Shown: positions 1-8,403, counted from the first letter of the stretch. The stretch: DNA of 64,000 bases from an uncultured Oscillospiraceae bacterium (GCA_949743955.1 CATJVQ010000060.1:1-64000); one strand, 5' to 3'. Numbers and translations: made by a program. The notes: generated by a model from the letters alone, not told the origin.

Positions 1-193
1 GATCAGGATGATAAATTCCTTCCGATGGTCAAAGAGGTTCAGCAGACATTCTGTTTCCGCCTTGCTTAACCCATAGATTTCTGTGTTGCTGTGCTTGCTT
101 TCATCTGCTCCGCCAGCGGTCAATACCCGTTCCCAATCATACAGAACAGGGCGGAGGATGGCATCGAACAGATCAGCCTTGTTCTTACATTAT
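1..193 (-). pseudogene. Unassigned open-frame fragment, runs off left edge
   Basis: Read leftward, one frame stays open from about position 193 to the window edge (beginning KNKADLFDAILRPVLYDW). A TAA stop lies just upstream in the same frame and no ATG or GTG with a ribosome site is visible, so this looks like the internal or truncated part of a gene. I do not recognise the family. Its neighbours are all broken genes, which supports a remnant. A real gene with a TTG start cannot be excluded because the rest lies outside the window. Confidence 0.25.
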
Positions 194-213
194 GTTTGCT
201 TTTTAAAGCATGG

Positions 214-1022
214 CTATCTTTCAAGAGCTGTCATGCGCTTCTTCTCTTTCCAAACGAGATACATAGATAAAATTGTCGCCAGCATATCGCTGATGGGCTG
301 TGCGAAGAAAATGCCGTTTATGTCCCAAAGCATCGGGAGAATGTAAATAAATGGAACAAGAAAAACTACTTGCCGCAATACGGTTATGACAACGGAAAAT
401 TTTTTTAGAAACACAGACCAATGTCCGGTTTCCAAATATGAGATATGCACCGAGCGGCACCCACAAAGTCCCAATCAAAAAGGAAGATAAACACAGCGTC
501 CAGAAGGATGTTTGTGACCGCACCTATGCCGGTCACGCACATACCCAAAATTGGCTTACCAGAAACGCGGAAAAAATCACAAAATAGTTGGGACAATCCT
601 TGAAAAAGACAGCCTAAAGCTACAATCCGATAGTAAAGAATGGCAAAGGAATAGGCGGTTTCCGTTACCCCAAAGAGTTTTAGGATTGGGTCAGGAAACA
701 GGAGCAGAAAGGCACTCAGCGCGATTTCAAATATACAGACCAGGACAAAGGCGTTGCCAAAGGATTTGTTCATTTTATCCACCTCGCTTTGGCCTGAAAA
801 CAGACTGAAAAAAGGGGAACCGCCTGCGCTGCACATCAACGCAAACGCCATCATCATATAGGATAGCGGGAAGCAAACAGACAAACCGGCCAAGGCCGAA
901 GTGCCGTTAAAATTGCCGACAAACATTCTATCTACGATGTTGTAAACAGCCGCCGGTATAGAGAATTTGAGTAGCATGGGGAACAGTTTTCCATTCAGGT
1001 AGTCAACAGGTTTATTGTTCAT
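214..1022 (-). pseudogene. MATE-family multidrug efflux pump, internally deleted
   Basis: The first about 190 codons read as the N-terminal half of a MATE drug/cation antiporter (an NIVDRMFVGN-like helix 1, then TM helices 2-6, ending near FVGAA). The frame is then lost near 460, and a second frame (stop at 214) resumes with a typical MATE C-terminus containing LRQVVFLVPFIYILPMLWD and FAQPISDMLA. Family members have about 450 residues; only about 260 are represented, so some 170-190 residues of the middle are missing and the halves are out of frame. Helix 1 also looks about 10 residues short. The intact gene would exchange drugs for Na+ or H+ at the membrane. A MarR-type remnant lies directly upstream, the usual partner. 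Confidence 0.8.
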
Positions 1023-1097
1023 TATATCACCTCGAAATTTAGTTTCCTAAGTATTTGGGGGGAATTAGGCTGCCGGTCAATTTGGCAGCCCAACAGT

Positions 1098-1205
1098 TCA
1101 GGAAATATTATCCAACATCTTTTCGATCACGCTGAAAAAGGTATCCATGTCGTCGCTGGAAATGCCGTAGGTCAATTCATCATAAGCCGGTCGGCAAGAA
1201 ATTTT
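1098..1205 (-). pseudogene. MarR-family regulator, 3' fragment
   Basis: A leftward frame ending at the TGA at 1098-1100 encodes AYDELTYGISSDDMDTFF followed by SVIEKMLDNIS, which matches the last helix of MarR repressors (GLS-x-EE-x-x-FF-x-x-LxKM). The winged-helix part is absent; upstream the sequence becomes unrelated and meets a transposase-like remnant. About 75 bases separate it from the broken MATE gene, so this was probably a marR-MATE operon damaged from its 5' end. The assignment rests on a short stretch. Confidence 0.5.
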
Positions 1206-1242
1206 TGCGAACCGTCTGGCTGAACAGGACTGATGTTTTCGG

Positions 1243-1400
1243 TTAAGCGGCGGTGTTTGCCTCAGAATCCAACGCTGTCAGATGTGCCTTCACTTTGGAA
1301 TAGTAGACGCGCAGGAACTTGACCGCGCCAGCCGCAGTGTAGATGTAAAAATGCTTTCCCTCGTCCCTCTTTTTGTCCATGAACTGGAAGAGCGAGTCAG
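1243..1400 (-). mobile_element. IS110-type transposase, C-terminal remnant
   Basis: A leftward frame with its stop at 1243 ends with MDKKRDEGKHFYIYTAAGAV and LRVYYSKVKAHL. This resembles the C-terminus of IS110/IS902 transposases, where a K-R-x-E-G-K-H/P motif precedes a helix beginning with LVRVIY. The N-terminal DEDD catalytic domain and the helix-hairpin-helix domain are missing, and the sequence upstream is unrelated. It is probably an inactive scar of an insertion that removed the front of the adjacent marR gene. The call is tentative because only about 45 residues can be compared. Confidence 0.4.
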
Positions 1401-1466
1401 CCGGAAAAGATAAGCCCGGCATCCCACCATCGCAGGGGCACCGGGCCTTGTAATATCCATCCTGTG

Positions 1467-1572
1467 TTAGATTGCCTCCGCCAACTCGGCGGCGTTCACA
1501 ATCTCCATGAACTGCTGGGCATATGCCTTGGCATTGGCAGCGTCTTCCAGAGCCGCATTGTATCTCTGGCGC
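1467..1572 (-). pseudogene. Unassigned C-terminal coding fragment
   Basis: About 33 codons ending at the TAA at 1467-1469 give a coherent, Ala/Glu-rich helical peptide (ALEDAANAKAYAQQFMEIVN...AELAEAI). No start codon with a ribosome site is seen and the frame does not extend upstream into recognisable protein. It is most likely another gene tail left by rearrangement. Family unknown. Confidence 0.22.
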
Positions 1573-1593
1573 TATAGCGGATTGCGTGAAATA

Positions 1594-1633
1594 AAAAAAC
1601 CGCCCCACAAAGTCCAAAGACTTCGCAGAGCGG
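1594..1633 (-). terminator. Rho-independent terminator after ferredoxin
   Basis: Read leftward, a CCGC/GCGG outer stem and an AAGTC-tttg-GACTT inner stem are followed by seven T residues. It sits about 20 bases past the ferredoxin stop codon. Confidence 0.6.
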
Positions 1634-1651
1634 GAGTACCGCTGAATCCGG

Positions 1652-1822
1652 TTACGCCTGAGCGGGAGCACCGACAGGGCACACACCAGCGCAAGCGCCG
1701 CACTCAATGCAGGTTTCCTCATTGATCTCATACTTGCCGTCACCAGCAGAGATCGCGCTTACGGGGCACTCAGCTTCACAAGCGCCGCAGCTGATGCACT
1801 CATCACTGATTTTATATGCCAT
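1652..1822 (-). CDS. Ferredoxin, 2[4Fe-4S] bacterial type (56 aa)
   Basis: A small acidic electron carrier of the clostridial ferredoxin type, passing low-potential electrons between cytoplasmic redox enzymes. The 56-residue product starts MAYKISDECISCGACEAECP and has two CxxCxxC...CP cluster motifs (C9, C12, C15, C20 and C38, C41, C44, C48), the exact pattern and length of the family. ATG at 1822 is preceded by GGAGGTG at a good distance. It has its own promoter and terminator, so it is probably monocistronic and well expressed although it follows ricT in the same direction. It is shorter than most gene-calling cut-offs. Confidence 0.94.
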   Translation of the reverse strand: MAYKISDECISCGACEAECPVSAISAGDGKYEINEETCIECGACAGVCPVGAPAQA

Positions 1823-1854
1823 GGAAAACACCTCCAGTCCAAAATATTAAGATT

Positions 1855-1882
1855 ATTGTATCATATCGCCATGAAAAATCAA
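1855..1882 (-). promoter_or_regulatory. Sigma-A-type promoter of ferredoxin gene
   Basis: Leftward TTGATT (1877-1882), a 16-base spacer and TACAAT (1855-1860), ending about 30 bases before the ferredoxin start. Both boxes are close to consensus in an AT-rich gap. Confidence 0.6.
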
Positions 1883-1922
1883 GTAGTAAATGCAAATTTC
1901 CATGATATAGGCCGAACAGCGA

Positions 1923-2762
1923 TTACTGCTGAGGAGGCGGATCACCGTGTCCGTCGCGGAGAAGGCGCACTTCTGCGCGGTCGAACGTTTTGGCGACCCG
2001 CTCGCCGTTTTTGTCGAGCAGAACCTTGAGCATGCCGGTGAGAAGGCTGACCTCCGTCACCACGCCGCGCCCCTCCTTGGTCGAGACAATGGCTCCCGTC
2101 TTCGGCGTGATGCGCAGCAGATTCTCATAGGCCTCCTGCTCATATTTTAAGCAGCACATCAGCCGGCCGCAGGTGCCCGAAATCTTTGTCGGGTTCAGCG
2201 AAAGGCCCTGCTCCTTGGCCATGCGGATGGAGACCGGCTGGAATTCGCCCAGAAAGCTCGCGCAGCAGAACGGACGTCCGCAGATCCCCAGTCCTCCGAG
2301 CATCTTCGCTTCGTCCCGGACACCGATTTGCCGCAGTTCAATCCGTGTCCGGAAGACGAAAGCCAGATCCTTCACCAGCTCCCGGAAATCCACGCGTCCG
2401 TCGGCGGTAAAGTAGAAGAGAATCTTGTTATTGTCGAAGGTATACTCCACGTCCACGAGTTTCATCTGCAGCTTGTGCTTGGCGATTTTCTCAAGCGCGA
2501 TACGTTCAGCCCGCTTCTCGTTCGCGCGGTTCTGCTCCACGCGGGCGAGATCCTCACTCGTGGCCGGACGCATAATAGGGCGCAGGGGCTTGACAATGCT
2601 CTCCTGCGGGACCTCCCGGGCCGCCATGGCCACCTCTCCGCACTCCACGCCGCGCGAGGTCTCCACGATGACGAAACTCCCGGCGGCGGGTTCATATTCG
2701 AGCGGATCAAAATAATAGATCTTTCCGGCGCTCCGAAAACGAACGCCGATTACCTTTGCCAT
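1923..2762 (-). CDS. ricT: RicT/YaaT-type PSP1-domain protein
   Basis: Member of the PSP1 family (B. subtilis RicT/YaaT), which with RicA and RicF forms an iron-sulfur-bound complex that promotes mRNA maturation by RNase Y and affects sporulation, competence and biofilm decisions. The 279 residues cover the whole family length. The signature cysteines are present in two clusters: C161, C166, C167 (GICGRPFCC) and C198, C203, C204 (GTCGRLMCC). The gene follows holB by 39 bases, the conserved Firmicutes order darA-holB-ricT. The other Ric proteins are not in this window. Confidence 0.92.
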   Translation of the reverse strand: MAKVIGVRFRSAGKIYYFDPLEYEPAAGSFVIVETSRGVECGEVAMAAREVPQESIVKPLRPIMRPATSEDLARVEQNRANEKRAERIALEKIAKHKLQMKLVDVEYTFDNNKILFYFTADGRVDFRELVKDLAFVFRTRIELRQIGVRDEAKMLGGLGICGRPFCCASFLGEFQPVSIRMAKEQGLSLNPTKISGTCGRLMCCLKYEQEAYENLLRITPKTGAIVSTKEGRGVVTEVSLLTGMLKVLLDKNGERVAKTFDRAEVRLLRDGHGDPPPQQ

Positions 2763-2801
2763 AGGGTTACTCCTGACTGTTATGAAAATTTTTTGCAGCG
2801 G

Positions 2802-3764
2802 TCAAGAATTCACCGCCGCATAAAGCCGCGCGCACAGCTGCGTGAGCGCCAGCGGAAGGTTCAGGTTCTGCCGCCCCTCGTCCGCGATGAGGGAGAGCGC
2901 CTGCAAAATGCGCAGCCCCTGCCGCGCCGTCATCCGGCACGGGGGATCGTCCGCCGCGCCGGACATTCCGCCTGTGAGTGAGGAGGCGAACACCTCCTGC
3001 AGGCAGCGGATCAGTTCCCGGTACCCGGAGCGGTCGCGCTCATAGCGGCGCAGGAGGAGGAGCAGATCGTACTGCCCCTCCGCCGAGGACAGCAGCTCCC
3101 GGATGCGCTGCGCATCCTGCATGGCCTTCGCTTCAGGTGTATCGGTAAGGAGCAGGACACAGCGCCCGATATTGCCCCGGCAGAGCAGCGCACAGCGCCG
3201 CGCCTCCTCCTGCGGGACATCCCCGGCAAGGCGGGCGGCCTCTTCGGCGCAGGTTTCCACGTCCGGCAGGGCGACGCGCAGGATCATACAGCGCGAAACA
3301 ATGGTGGGCAGAATACCCTGCCGGCTGTCGGCCGTAATGATGAACATCAGGTACTCGGGCGGCTCCTCGATCACTTTTAAGAGGGCGTTGAGTGTCCGGA
3401 TCTGGGCGGCGTCCTGGATATCGCGCAGGATAACAACCCGGCGCCTCCCCTGCACAGGCGGCGCGGCCACGTTCCGGGTGATTTCACGCAGGCTGGAGAT
3501 GGCGAGTGTCCGCTCGCCGCCCTTCTGGTAGACTTCTACGTCGGGGTGCCGGCCTTCAAGCGCCATCCGGCAATCGGGGCATTTGCCGCAGCCGGTATTC
3601 TCCCGGCGGCATACAGCGGCGGCGGCAAGCATACGCGCAAAAAGGAAGCGGCCGCTTCCGCGTTCGCCCTCCAGAAGGAGGGCGTGCGGCAGCCGGCCGC
3701 TCTCACACAGGCGAAGAACACGCGCTTTGCTTTCCTCATTGCCGAGAAAGGAATCAAAAATCAT
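2802..3764 (-). CDS. holB: DNA polymerase III delta' subunit
   Basis: Clamp-loader subunit delta', which with tau and delta opens the beta sliding clamp and loads it on primed DNA. The AAA+ fold starts near residue 26 (HALLLEGERGSGRFLFAR). The P-loop reads GERGSGRF with Arg for the usual Lys, consistent with delta' being a non-hydrolysing subunit. A zinc knuckle has C52, C59, C62, C65, and an SRC-type arginine-finger motif occurs at IVSRCMIL. Length 320 is normal. Its ATG shares one base with the darA stop (TGATG), so the two are translationally coupled; ricT follows. Confidence 0.9.
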   Translation of the reverse strand: MIFDSFLGNEESKARVLRLCESGRLPHALLLEGERGSGRFLFARMLAAAAVCRRENTGCGKCPDCRMALEGRHPDVEVYQKGGERTLAISSLREITRNVAAPPVQGRRRVVILRDIQDAAQIRTLNALLKVIEEPPEYLMFIITADSRQGILPTIVSRCMILRVALPDVETCAEEAARLAGDVPQEEARRCALLCRGNIGRCVLLLTDTPEAKAMQDAQRIRELLSSAEGQYDLLLLLRRYERDRSGYRELIRCLQEVFASSLTGGMSGAADDPPCRMTARQGLRILQALSLIADEGRQNLNLPLALTQLCARLYAAVNS

Positions 3765-4087
3765 CAGAGCTTTTCAAAATGCTCGACATTGGTGACGAAA
3801 ATTGTCGCGCCGCCCACCGTGACCTCCACGGGATAGGAAGCGTACATACCGACACCATAGGAAGCAGAGGAAGGGATCATCTGTGTACGTTTCTTGGAGT
3901 GGCGGCCGATGATGTCGATCACCTGCTGAACCTTTTCATCATCGGTGCCGATGATGAACGTTGTATTTCCGGAAAGCAGAAAGCCGCCCGTGGTTGCGAG
4001 CTTAGTCACGGAAAACTTGGCCTTTGTCAGCGCGGAAGAGACTTTGGCGCTGTCATCGTTGGAGACGATTGCAAAAATCAGTTTCAT
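3764..4087 (-). CDS. darA: Cyclic-di-AMP receptor DarA (PstA/YaaQ)
   Basis: PII-like trimeric cytosolic protein that binds cyclic di-AMP; the downstream target is unsettled. At 107 residues it is full length. The N-terminal strand MKLIFAIVSNDDS, the TTGGFLLSGNTTFIIG nucleotide-loop region and the C-terminal GGATIFVTNVEHFEKL strand all fit the family. AGGAGGT lies 7 bases before the ATG. In B. subtilis the order is yaaO-tmk-yaaQ-yaaR-holB-yaaT; here the YaaO-like gene is 42 bases upstream and neither tmk nor yaaR is between. Confidence 0.92.
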   Translation of the reverse strand: MKLIFAIVSNDDSAKVSSALTKAKFSVTKLATTGGFLLSGNTTFIIGTDDEKVQQVIDIIGRHSKKRTQMIPSSASYGVGMYASYPVEVTVGGATIFVTNVEHFEKL

Positions 4088-4129
4088 CTGTCGTACCTCC
4101 TGTTTTTCGGTTCCATTTGTTGCTTAATT

Positions 4130-5440
4130 TTATTTTACCACATTGATGACAGATATGCCAGTGCTTTTCAAGAAGAAAATCGTCGGTTTATCCAGAAGTT
4201 CTCCGGGCATCACCAGCGGGACGCCCGGCGGACAGCGCGCAATGACCGACGCTGCCGTCCGTCCCTCCGCGTCCAGGAGGGGGACAGTCTCGGAAGGGGC
4301 GAGCATAGCTTCACGCACCGCCGCCACCGCACGGGGAAGGGGGAGGGGCGGCAGTGCCGGCGGAGATGACAGCGGGAGAGCGCACAGCCTGTCCGCAAAG
4401 GAAGCGAGGCAGGAAAAATCTGTCTGCGGCGCGCAGAGCAGGACAGCGCCCAGCGCATTGCACATCTCCGGCTCCAGGCCGCTTTCGGTGAGAAGCGCAT
4501 AGAGCGTATCGCTTCGAAGCGCACTGCCCGCGAGCGGCAGTGTCAGCCGCATTGGATCGCCGCCCGGCAGCGCCCAGTCCCCCAGCCGCTTCCGCAGCGC
4601 GGCCGCATGCGCCGCCGCCTCCTCCAGCGCGGCGGGAAGCCCGTTTTCCAGCGCGGAAAGCAGGAGATCGCATGAAAGCAGGATGAGATAGCTTGGCGAG
4701 GAGGAGCCGAACCACGACATACACACCTTGGCCCGCTCCATATCGGGGAAGCCGGGACGCAGGTGGAGCAGGGCGGCACCTGTTAGGGCGGGAAGCGTCT
4801 TGTGCAGACTGTCGCAGCAGATGTCCGCCCCCCGCCGCAGGGGATGCAGTCCGCCCGGCAGGAACGGCAGATGCGCGCCGTGGGCATTGTCCACGAGGAG
4901 CAGCGCGCCGGATTCGTGCGCGGCGGCGGCGAGCCCGTTAATATCGGCGAGGACGCCGTAATAGTTCGGGGACGTGACATAGAGCGCCGACGCTGCCCGC
5001 CCCGATTCCCGCTGCCGCCGGAGCGCTGTACGCGCCTCGTCCGGGGAGGGGGGGAGCGGAATGCCGTGCGCCTCCCTCGCGCAGGGAATCCACACGGGTG
5101 AAATCCCGAGCAGTCCCATCGCGTTCAGGGCTGATGTGTGGATGTCCCGCCCGCAGACGACGGGCCCATTTCCGCAGAGAGCGAGCATTGTCTGCACACA
5201 GAGCGTCGCTCCGCCGGCGCTTAAAAGCGACCGTCCCGCGCCGTAGAGCGCGGCGAAGCGGTCCTCCAGCGCCCGCAGGCATCCGTCCGCCTCATAGAGG
5301 CTGTCGGTCCCCGGCAGCTCGGTCAGGTCCCAGCGCGCCGCCTCCGCGAGCGGGTAGGGCAGAACCCCCTTGTGCCCGGGCGTATGCAGCCGCACGGGAT
5401 CGGAGCACAGATACGCGCGTAAAGCGTCGAAAAGTTCCAT
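4130..5440 (-). CDS. Orn/Lys/Arg decarboxylase-family PLP enzyme (YaaO-like)
   Basis: Fold-type I PLP enzyme of the basic amino-acid decarboxylase family. Visible motifs: N-terminal RLHTPGHKG, DLTELPGTDSLYEA, the cofactor Asp in LLVDNAHGAHL, and the Schiff-base lysine in SLHKTLPALTGAALLH. At 436 residues it has the short YaaO-type form and a trimmed C-terminal domain. Substrate (lysine, arginine, ornithine or other) cannot be read from sequence. The start overlaps the stop of the FemX-like gene by one base (TGATG), and darA follows 42 bases later, placing it at the head of the darA-holB-ricT cluster. Confidence 0.85.
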   Translation of the reverse strand: MELFDALRAYLCSDPVRLHTPGHKGVLPYPLAEAARWDLTELPGTDSLYEADGCLRALEDRFAALYGAGRSLLSAGGATLCVQTMLALCGNGPVVCGRDIHTSALNAMGLLGISPVWIPCAREAHGIPLPPSPDEARTALRRQRESGRAASALYVTSPNYYGVLADINGLAAAAHESGALLLVDNAHGAHLPFLPGGLHPLRRGADICCDSLHKTLPALTGAALLHLRPGFPDMERAKVCMSWFGSSSPSYLILLSCDLLLSALENGLPAALEEAAAHAAALRKRLGDWALPGGDPMRLTLPLAGSALRSDTLYALLTESGLEPEMCNALGAVLLCAPQTDFSCLASFADRLCALPLSSPPALPPLPLPRAVAAVREAMLAPSETVPLLDAEGRTAASVIARCPPGVPLVMPGELLDKPTIFFLKSTGISVINVVK

Positions 5441-6471
5441 CAGTGGTGGTGGAGAAGGCGGCGCGCTTCAATGGCCGCGTCCACCATCTTCTTGATTGCG
5501 GGGTGATAGACGTAGTCGAACTCCCCGGCCAATTCGTCCACTTGCCCGCCGAAGCCGCGCTTGAAGCGGTAGAGCCCGTACATCGGGCTGCTTTCGTCTA
5601 GATCCCCCGCGATGCCCTGGAAATCATACACCGTGCAGCCGGTCTCCACCGCCCAGCGGATCATCTCCCACTGCATGAGGTAGTTGGGCATGGCATTGCG
5701 ATGCGCATTGTCCGAAGCGCCGTAGACATAGCAGACTTTGCCTGCGTAGTTGGTCGTGATCGCTCCGCAGACGGGCGCGCCCTCATAGAAGCCCATATAC
5801 AGCCGGACATGCTCCCCCAGCGCGCCGAGCATCCGGGAAAAATACGCCTGCGGGCGGATATTGAAGCTGTCGCGCTCTCCGGTCACCTGCATCAGGCGCC
5901 AGAAGTCCTCTACCGACTCCTGCCCGCACACACGGATCTCGACCCCCTTGCGCTGGGCCAGCCGGACGTTGTAGCGCGTCTTCTGCGTCAGATTCTGGAG
6001 CAGGGCCTCTTCGCCGCGCCCGCCAAGATACAGGCGGTAGTTGAAGCGCGCTTGGATGGTTTCGAATCCCACCGGCCCGGCAAAGCGGGAGAAGCCCATC
6101 TCCTGCATCAGGCCGAGGAAGGACTCGTCTGCGGCGAAAATGTCGGGATCGCATTTAAAGGAATGTGCGTGGTATTTTTCGGCGAGTACATCCACACCCG
6201 CTTTCAGATCGCGTAGGACATCTGCGTCGTGCAGGTCACACACGGGGCCGCGCGGCGCATAGAGAAAGGAGGTGTGCAGTGCGGGCAGGTTCTGGATGAG
6301 CACGCCCACTGCCCCGCGGATCTGCCCATCCGCCCCGCGGGAAACGACGCCCTCCCAGCCCCAGCCCTCCTTGACGCGCGGCCACAGCGACGACTGCGTA
6401 AACCCTCCCTGCGGATGGCTCTGAACGAAAGCCTCATATTCCGCGATCTGCTGGCTTGTGATGATTTCCAA
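5440..6471 (-). CDS. FemAB/FemX-like peptidoglycan aminoacyltransferase
   Basis: Non-ribosomal peptidyltransferase of the FemABX family, adding an amino acid from aminoacyl-tRNA to the lipid II stem peptide at the inner membrane face. Its 343 residues contain two GNAT-like lobes; recognisable segments are FTQSSLWPRVKEGWGW near residue 24, the LTQKTRYNVRLAQRKGVEI segment, and VCYVYGASDNAHRNAMPNYL then YDFQGIAGDLDESSPMYGLY in the second lobe. The helical coiled arm of staphylococcal FemA is not evident, which suggests the smaller FemX type. Start is TTG with GGGGGAA upstream. The amino acid used is unknown. Confidence 0.85.
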   Translation of the reverse strand: MEIITSQQIAEYEAFVQSHPQGGFTQSSLWPRVKEGWGWEGVVSRGADGQIRGAVGVLIQNLPALHTSFLYAPRGPVCDLHDADVLRDLKAGVDVLAEKYHAHSFKCDPDIFAADESFLGLMQEMGFSRFAGPVGFETIQARFNYRLYLGGRGEEALLQNLTQKTRYNVRLAQRKGVEIRVCGQESVEDFWRLMQVTGERDSFNIRPQAYFSRMLGALGEHVRLYMGFYEGAPVCGAITTNYAGKVCYVYGASDNAHRNAMPNYLMQWEMIRWAVETGCTVYDFQGIAGDLDESSPMYGLYRFKRGFGGQVDELAGEFDYVYHPAIKKMVDAAIEARRLLHHH

Positions 6472-6526
6472 AATTCAGTTCCCCCTGCCCATTATATCCT
6501 TAATCTTCCCTGAATGGGATATGCAG

Positions 6527-7360
6527 TTATTGACATTTCATCTGATCTCCGTGCTCTCCGCATAGACGCAGGTTGCGCTGGAGAACCTCCGGTCCCCGCC
6601 AATTCCAGGCGCGGCCCGCGCTTTCGAGGTTATTGTTCGTGAGAACAGCCAGAATATTCCGGTAAAACGCGCTGACAGGACTGTATGCCGCCTGCCGGTT
6701 ATAGGGGCAGACATCCGCGCATACGTCGCACCCCCAGACAAGACGTCCGCGCCGGACGGCATCCTCCTCCTCCGCGCTCAGGCGCTTTTTCTGCGTGAGG
6801 TGGGAGAGGCATCGGGACACATCAAGCCGGCCCTGTCCGTCAAGCGCGCCGCCCGGGCAGGCCCGGACACACGCTTTGCATCCGAGGCAGGCGATTCCCT
6901 CCGGTCCCGGCGTACTGGGCGGGAGGCGGAGCGTTGTGACAATTTCCCCCAGGAATAGGTATGAGCCGTAGCGGGGGTTTATGAGCTGGGTATGGTATCC
7001 ACGCACCCCCAGCCCCGCCCGGACGCCCACCTCCACCTCGTCGAGCGGCGAAATGTCCACGAACGGTTCAAAGCGTTCGGTGGGAAAAGCGCTCCGCAGC
7101 GCGGCGCAGACTTCGGCGAGGAGCGCGCTCACAACATTGTGGTAATCCGGCAGCATCGCGTAGCGGGAGAGGGTACGGTGCGCGAACGCCCCCACATAGT
7201 ACGGGAACGCGGCTGCGACAATGGACCGCGCTCCGGTCGGGATCCGCGCGATCGCCCGGGTGCGCACGGTGAGCAGCGCCGGATCAAAATCGCACACGCC
7301 CCAGACGTCCACCCCGCCCCGGGCGAACGCTCGGCCGATGATCGCTCCCGCATCCGCCAC
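6527..7360 (-). CDS. QueG-like double [4Fe-4S] epoxyqueuosine reductase family protein
   Basis: Iron-sulfur protein related to epoxyqueuosine reductase QueG, which uses cobalamin for the last step of queuosine formation in tRNA. I place the start at the GTG at 7360, seven bases after AAGGAG, giving 277 residues. C-terminal ferredoxin-like motifs are CLGCKACVRACPGGAL and, in a second cluster, CDVCADVCPYNR. The N-terminal part has RSIVAAAFPYY and LGVRGYHTQLINPRYGSYLFLGEI, as in QueG. At 277 residues it is shorter than true QueG (about 370, with a HEAT-like tail), so it may be a paralogue of the common clostridial 4Fe-4S type. It is followed closely by the FemX-like gene. Confidence 0.8.
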   Translation of the reverse strand: MADAGAIIGRAFARGGVDVWGVCDFDPALLTVRTRAIARIPTGARSIVAAAFPYYVGAFAHRTLSRYAMLPDYHNVVSALLAEVCAALRSAFPTERFEPFVDISPLDEVEVGVRAGLGVRGYHTQLINPRYGSYLFLGEIVTTLRLPPSTPGPEGIACLGCKACVRACPGGALDGQGRLDVSRCLSHLTQKKRLSAEEEDAVRRGRLVWGCDVCADVCPYNRQAAYSPVSAFYRNILAVLTNNNLESAGRAWNWRGPEVLQRNLRLCGEHGDQMKCQ

Positions 7361-7383
7361 GATAAAGCTCCTTTCACAATTTT

Positions 7384-7410
7384 GCCCCTTCCGAAAGGAC
7401 CGGAAGGGGC
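7384..7410 (-). terminator. Hairpin between isomerase and QueG-like gene
   Basis: Perfect 9-base arms GCCCCTTCC/GGAAGGGGC with a 9-base loop, 28 bases past the isomerase stop. No T-run follows on either strand, so termination would be weak; it may instead protect the mRNA 3' end. Confidence 0.4.
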
Positions 7411-7437
7411 GAAGAGTCACGTCAAATATGGTTGACG

Positions 7438-8403
7438 TTATGCCCAGTACATCTCCGCGTTCTCGTCCTCGAAGATGATGGTGCGCTTGAGTACTTCGAT
7501 GGCCTTTTCCAGCCCCTCGCGGGTGCTCATCAGCCCATCCTCATGCTCGATGGAGATGATGCCGTCGTACCCGGTCTTGCGCAGCTCGCTGAAGATGGCG
7601 CGCCACGTGTCCTCGCCGTGGCCGTATCCCACGGTGCGGAAGACCCACGGCCGGGCCGGGATGTCTGAAAAGCTCGGCGTATCGAGCACGCCGTTGAGAG
7701 CGGTGTTATAGGGATCGATAGCGGTATCCTTCGCATGGAAGTGGTAGATGGCGCCCTTGAGCGCGCGGATGGCCAGAACGGGATCGATACCCTGCCAGAA
7801 CATATGCGAGGGGTCGAAGTTGGCCCCGACATTCGGGCCGACAGCCTCGCGCAGGCGCAGCATCGTGGAGGTGTTATATACACAGAAGCCCGGATGCAGT
7901 TCGAGCGCGACACGCACCCCGCGGTCCTCTGCGAACTTGGCAGCCTTCATCCAGTAGGGGATGAGCTTCTCCTTCCACTGCCACTCCTTGACCTCCTGAT
8001 GCTCGGTCGGCCAGGTGGCGACAACCCAGTTCGGGTGCTTGGCTTCCTCGCAATCGCCGGGGCAGCCGGAGAAGGTGACGACAGTCTTCACACCTATCTT
8101 ATGTGCGAGCTCGACAGCGGCCTCGAACTGCTCGTTATCGTCCTCAGCGACAGCTTTGTTCGGATGTACGGCGTTTCCATGTACGGAGAGCGCGGCAACG
8201 TCCAGACCGTATTTTTGAACAGTGGCCATGAATTCGTCGATCAGTCCGGGGTTGGCCATGAATTTGCGCGCATCGCAGTGCGCGGTCCCGGGGGAGCCGC
8301 CGCAGCCGATTTCCACCTGCTGCACACCCAGGGATTTGAGGTATTTAAGCGTCTCGTCCAGAGAGAGCTGCCCCAGCAGCACGGTCATAACGCCTAACTT
8401 CAT
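7438..8403 (-). CDS. Sugar phosphate isomerase/epimerase (xylose-isomerase-like TIM barrel)
   Basis: Member of the AP-endonuclease-2/xylose isomerase TIM-barrel family; such enzymes interconvert keto sugars or inositol derivatives with a divalent metal. ATG at 8403 is 9 bases after AGGAG (a GTG three bases earlier is an alternative), giving 321 residues. Likely metal ligands lie in VALELHPGFCVYN (Glu/His), GANFDPSHMFWQG (Asp/His), YHFHAKD (His) and IISIEHED (Glu). The family is broad, so the substrate is not assignable. The MFS gene upstream in the same direction suggests uptake and conversion of a small carbohydrate. Confidence 0.82.
   Translation of the reverse strand: MKLGVMTVLLGQLSLDETLKYLKSLGVQQVEIGCGGSPGTAHCDARKFMANPGLIDEFMATVQKYGLDVAALSVHGNAVHPNKAVAEDDNEQFEAAVELAHKIGVKTVVTFSGCPGDCEEAKHPNWVVATWPTEHQEVKEWQWKEKLIPYWMKAAKFAEDRGVRVALELHPGFCVYNTSTMLRLREAVGPNVGANFDPSHMFWQGIDPVLAIRALKGAIYHFHAKDTAIDPYNTALNGVLDTPSFSDIPARPWVFRTVGYGHGEDTWRAIFSELRKTGYDGIISIEHEDGLMSTREGLEKAIEVLKRTIIFEDENAEMYWA

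Noticed and set aside
1243..1743. Leftward 166-codon ORF
   Set aside because: It runs through the ferredoxin gene in the wrong frame, then a terminator and gene fragments; only its last 45 codons look like real protein.
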